Shown in pieces: positions 14,647-16,344 of a DNA stretch of 16,344 nucleotides. The stretch lies in assembly GCA_904501935.1 (NCBI GenBank), contig CAJGDA010000020.1, forward strand, positions 1 to 16,344. Direction: 5' to 3'. Every line of letters starts with the position of its first letter. Position 1 is the stretch's first letter. This DNA is from an uncultured Methanobrevibacter sp. GTDB lineage: Archaea; Methanobacteriota; Methanobacteria; Methanobacteriales; Methanobacteriaceae. A program made the translations under genes and the position numbers. Below the pieces are notes generated by a model, which ran no database searches, was not told the DNA's origin, and saw only the letters and a program-made list of their open reading frames with translations.

Positions 14647-14669
14647 ATATCAACATTAAATTATCGCTT

Positions 14670-15362
14670 ATGTCTCTATCTCTTAAACTTAAAAAATTTT
14701 TATTAGATAACGGCGCAACGGAAGCAGGTTTTGCTGACATCACAAATTTTACACCAAAACCTGGATTAAATACTGGCGTTGTCTTTTATATAACCTATCC
14801 CAAAGAGATTATAAGGAATATGCAAAATGCGCCAACCAAAGAGTATCTTGAAGAATTAATTAGTTTAAATTCCCGATTGGATGCTCTCGGTATGAAATGT
14901 GAAGAATTATTAATGGATGAAGGATATGATGCATATGCTCAAACTAAAAAGAGATTGGGAACTGATTTTGGAGAGTTTAACTCTTTTGAATTGCCTCACA
15001 AAACCATTGCCACACGTGCAGGGCTTGGGTGGATTGGAAAATCTGCCTTATTTACAACAAAATACTACGGATCAGCATTGAGAATGTCATCAGTCTTAAC
15101 AGATGCCCCCCTAGAACTTGGAAACCCCATACTAAAATCAAGATGTGGAAAATGTATGGATTGCAGAGATGCATGTCCCGGAGGAGCAATAAGCGGGATA
15201 GAATGGAACTACAAGCTTAAGAGAAATGACTTTTATGATGATAAGAAATGTGAAAAATACGCCCTACAGGTTTCTGAAGAAAATTTGGGAAAAGCAGATA
15301 CCGTATGTGGAAAATGCATTTACGCTTGTCCCCACACACAAAAATATATTAAAAAATTATAA
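14670..15362 (+). CDS. QueG-like 4Fe-4S double-cluster protein
   Basis: Relative of epoxyqueuosine reductase (QueG), but only 230 residues, well short of the usual bacterial enzyme. The C-terminus binds two [4Fe-4S] clusters: C159/C162/C165/C169 (CGKCMDCRDACP) and C194/C213/C216/C220 (the last three in CGKCIYACP), the C-to-CP ferredoxin arrangement. The middle block LPHKTIATRAGLGWIGKSAL (109-128) is the conserved part of the QueG fold. Bacterial QueG reduces epoxyqueuosine with cobalamin; archaea make archaeosine instead, so another reduction is likely here and the function is unknown. ATG 14670 lacks a ribosome binding site and is likely leaderless. It ends tail-to-tail with GNAT2 with a 6-bp overlap. 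It lies between dppA and dppD. Confidence 0.8.
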   Translation: MSLSLKLKKFLLDNGATEAGFADITNFTPKPGLNTGVVFYITYPKEIIRNMQNAPTKEYLEELISLNSRLDALGMKCEELLMDEGYDAYAQTKKRLGTDFGEFNSFELPHKTIATRAGLGWIGKSALFTTKYYGSALRMSSVLTDAPLELGNPILKSRCGKCMDCRDACPGGAISGIEWNYKLKRNDFYDDKKCEKYALQVSEENLGKADTVCGKCIYACPHTQKYIKKL

Positions 15363-15920
15363 TTTTACAGCATATGAAAAATCATTAGTTAAAGGATTGA
15401 TATCTAATCCTTGAATTTGCTTATCCATATGAACTGTTTCCAGCACGTCATTTGAATCAAGAGCCACAACAAACCCCATTTTTGACCAGAATTCAATAGC
15501 CCCATCTAAATTTTTATGTGTGTGAAGATAAATTTCATTATATCCTACTTGATTTGCAAAGTTTTCAGCTATACTAAACATTTTTGAAGCAAGGCCACAG
15601 CGTCTGCATCTCCTATCAACAAACAGCCTCCAGATACTTGAAGTTGAATCTTCGGAGTATAAATGCCTAAATTCTGGGAAATCTTTATCATAAGCTCTAA
15701 TACCTATTGTTGCTATGATTTCACCAGTTTTTTCAAGATAAGCAACGAAAAAATTGTTTCTTTCTGGATTAATATAATATTCTTCCATTTTTACAATATC
15801 CTGGTGCCATTCAGGAACATAATCATAACCAAACTCTTTTTTTATCATCTCAAATAAAAATTCTTGAACATTCTTAATATCCACTGAATCATTTGTTAAT
15901 TCCCTAATAATCACATTCAT
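15357..15920 (-). CDS. GNAT-family N-acetyltransferase (copy 2)
   Basis: Paralogue of the GNAT at 10258-10764: both share the opening MN(V/F)xI(R/K)EL, a (D)I..(K)EYYI.P..N.FFVAY block, an IWRL.VD strand, an acetyl-CoA loop (here RRCGLA, 106-111) and the (E/R)IYLHTH segment. Substrate unknown. This copy has about 20 extra C-terminal residues. I place the start at ATG 15920 (187 residues): GGTG at 15927-15930 is its ribosome binding site. The in-frame GTG at 15929 lies within that same site, so it cannot be the start. The aligned start of copy 1 agrees. It is convergent with the QueG-like gene (6-bp overlap) and divergent from dppD. The operator pair lies 18 bp upstream of its start, so it is a prime candidate for co-regulation with the importer. 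Confidence 0.88.
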   Translation of the reverse strand: MNVIIRELTNDSVDIKNVQEFLFEMIKKEFGYDYVPEWHQDIVKMEEYYINPERNNFFVAYLEKTGEIIATIGIRAYDKDFPEFRHLYSEDSTSSIWRLFVDRRCRRCGLASKMFSIAENFANQVGYNEIYLHTHKNLDGAIEFWSKMGFVVALDSNDVLETVHMDKQIQGLDINPLTNDFSYAVKL

Positions 15921-15937
15921 TTTTAACACCAGTTGAA

Positions 15938-15978
15938 AGTATTACTTTTTATATCTATTTTATCTACATAGTAATACT
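15938..15978. promoter_or_regulatory. Paired AGTAWTACT operator between GNAT2 and dppD
   Basis: AGTATTACT (15938-15946) and AGTAATACT (15970-15978), again GTATTAC-N25-GTAATAC with centres 32 bp apart, identical in geometry to the dppA pair although the spacer sequence differs. It overlaps the probable GNAT2 promoter (TATA-like GATATAAAA or GATAAAATA inside the spacer on the minus strand) and lies about 45 bp upstream of the likely dppD TATA box, so it could control one or both. Confidence 0.6.
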
Positions 15979-16021
15979 TTTTAATAAATTTTGAATAACT
16001 TTAATATTAATAAAGTACAGA

Positions 16022-16034
16022 TTAATATATATAA
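16022..16034 (+). promoter_or_regulatory. TATA box of dppD
   Basis: TTAATATATATAA, about 45 bp before the dppD start codon, predicting a leader of roughly 20 bases that includes the GGTGAT site at 16066-16071. Confidence 0.45.
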
Positions 16035-16074
16035 TTTATCATTTGATTATGCCAAATTGATTCAAGGTGATTTA

Positions 16075-16344
16075 ATGGAAAAGTTATTAGATGTAGAAAA
16101 TGTTTCTATTTCATTTATTCAATATACTCAAGGTTTAAATCAAAGAGACCTCAAAGTTATCACCGATTTAACCTTAGATATATCAGAAGGTGAAATATTG
16201 GCTGTATTAGGTTCAAGCGGATCAGGAAAGAGTCTTCTTGCACATGCAATATTCGGAATCCTACCGGAAAACGCAAACCTAAACGGAAAAATCAAATACA
16301 AAGGAAAAGAACTAACACAAAAAGACAAAGAAGAAATCAGAGGA
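16075..16344 (+). CDS. dppD: ABC importer ATP-binding protein, DppD/NikD family (5' part)
   Basis: ATPase subunit of the peptide/nickel-family importer; the first 90 codons are in the window and the frame runs off the end. Walker A is GSSGSGKS, within ILAVLGSSGSGKSLLAHAIFG, which is typical of the family. The insertion YTQGLNQRDLKVITDLTL before Walker A resembles a subgroup I associate with Firmicutes nickel or metallophore importers. ATG 16075 follows AAGGTGATTTA, an ideal ribosome binding site. It is on the opposite strand from dppABC and separated from it by two genes, yet has the same paired operator nearby, so it very probably supplies the ATPase for DppBC. A DppF partner would be expected just beyond the window. 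Confidence 0.92.
   Translation, partial: MEKLLDVENVSISFIQYTQGLNQRDLKVITDLTLDISEGEILAVLGSSGSGKSLLAHAIFGILPENANLNGKIKYKGKELTQKDKEEIRG

Larger units (their letters stand above)
14411..14669. other. AT-rich gap between dppA and the QueG-like gene
   Basis: The dppA-to-QueG-like gap is 338 bp in all; this is the part beyond the dppA operator. It is nearly pure A/T up to 14520. It includes AATACTTTATAAAG (14435-14448) and TACTTATAAAATTT (14471-14484), which look like plus-strand BRE/TATA elements without an annotated gene behind them. A 27-codon open frame follows (14526-14609). Further on there are imperfect AGTAWTACT relatives (AAGTAATACAA at 14586-14596, AAGTTAATACTT at 14619-14630) and a small hairpin AATCAT/ATGATT (14602-14616). 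No tRNA-like cloverleaf was seen. Confidence 0.5.

Noticed and set aside
14332..14669. tRNA or CRISPR-like repeats in the longest gap
   Set aside because: No T-loop (GGTTCGA-type) sequence, no cloverleaf pairing and no regularly spaced direct repeats longer than the 9-mer operator.
15226..15414. 62-codon plus-strand frame overlapping the end of the QueG-like gene
   Set aside because: Shadow frame of the cluster-binding region, without a ribosome binding site.
16140..16328. 62-codon minus-strand frame opposite dppD
   Set aside because: Antisense to the Walker A region of a clear ATPase; no start signals.

Overview
The window looks like chromosome from a methanogenic archaeon of the order Methanobacteriales, most likely Methanobrevibacter or a close relative. 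The DNA is very AT-rich with long A/T intergenic tracts. Ribosome binding sites match the methanogen type (GGTGAT, GGAGGT). The gene set is diagnostic: an HMf-type archaeal histone, two methanofuran biosynthesis genes (mfnD, mfnF), CDP-archaeol synthase, a tetraether-synthase-type radical SAM protein and the archaeal MiaB-like tRNA methylthiotransferase. I infer the genus from overall character; no rRNA or other marker is present.

Layout. Positions 1-2807 (minus strand) hold the histone with its own promoter, then a compact leuD/hacB - zinc-ribbon protein - miaB-like operon (transcribed in that order). Positions 2893-5113 hold two divergent lipid genes, the Tes-like radical SAM protein (minus) and carS (plus), followed by a bidirectional terminator. 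Positions 5150-8569 (minus) are a tight wecB-mfnD-mfnF operon, with a 17-bp wecB/mfnD overlap and the mfnF ribosome binding site inside the end of mfnD. Positions 8742-10764 (minus) hold a small secreted protein, truA and a GNAT acetyltransferase.

Positions 10810-16344 are the accessory-looking part. They hold a peptide/nickel-family ABC importer split into dppABC (minus) and dppD (plus, cut by the window end). Between the two halves lie a QueG-like iron-sulfur protein (plus) and a second GNAT (minus). The two GNATs are clear paralogues and bracket the importer.

The most interesting signal is regulatory. The 9-mer AGTAWTACT, which is its own reverse complement apart from the central base, occurs six times as a perfect copy, and every copy I found is intergenic. 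Four copies form two pairs with exactly the same geometry, GTATTAC-N25-GTAATAC. One pair lies in front of dppA and the other between GNAT2 and dppD. This ties the split importer and the acetyltransferase into one predicted regulon. The other two copies sit about 21-22 bp downstream of TATA-like boxes of the Tes-like gene and the secreted-protein gene.

Several starts were moved from the longest open frame using ribosome binding sites or family alignment: miaB-like, zinc ribbon, truA, dppB, dppC and GNAT2. I saw no tRNA, rRNA, CRISPR array, transposase or integrase. Product names rest on recognised motifs and memory of the families, not on a database search.
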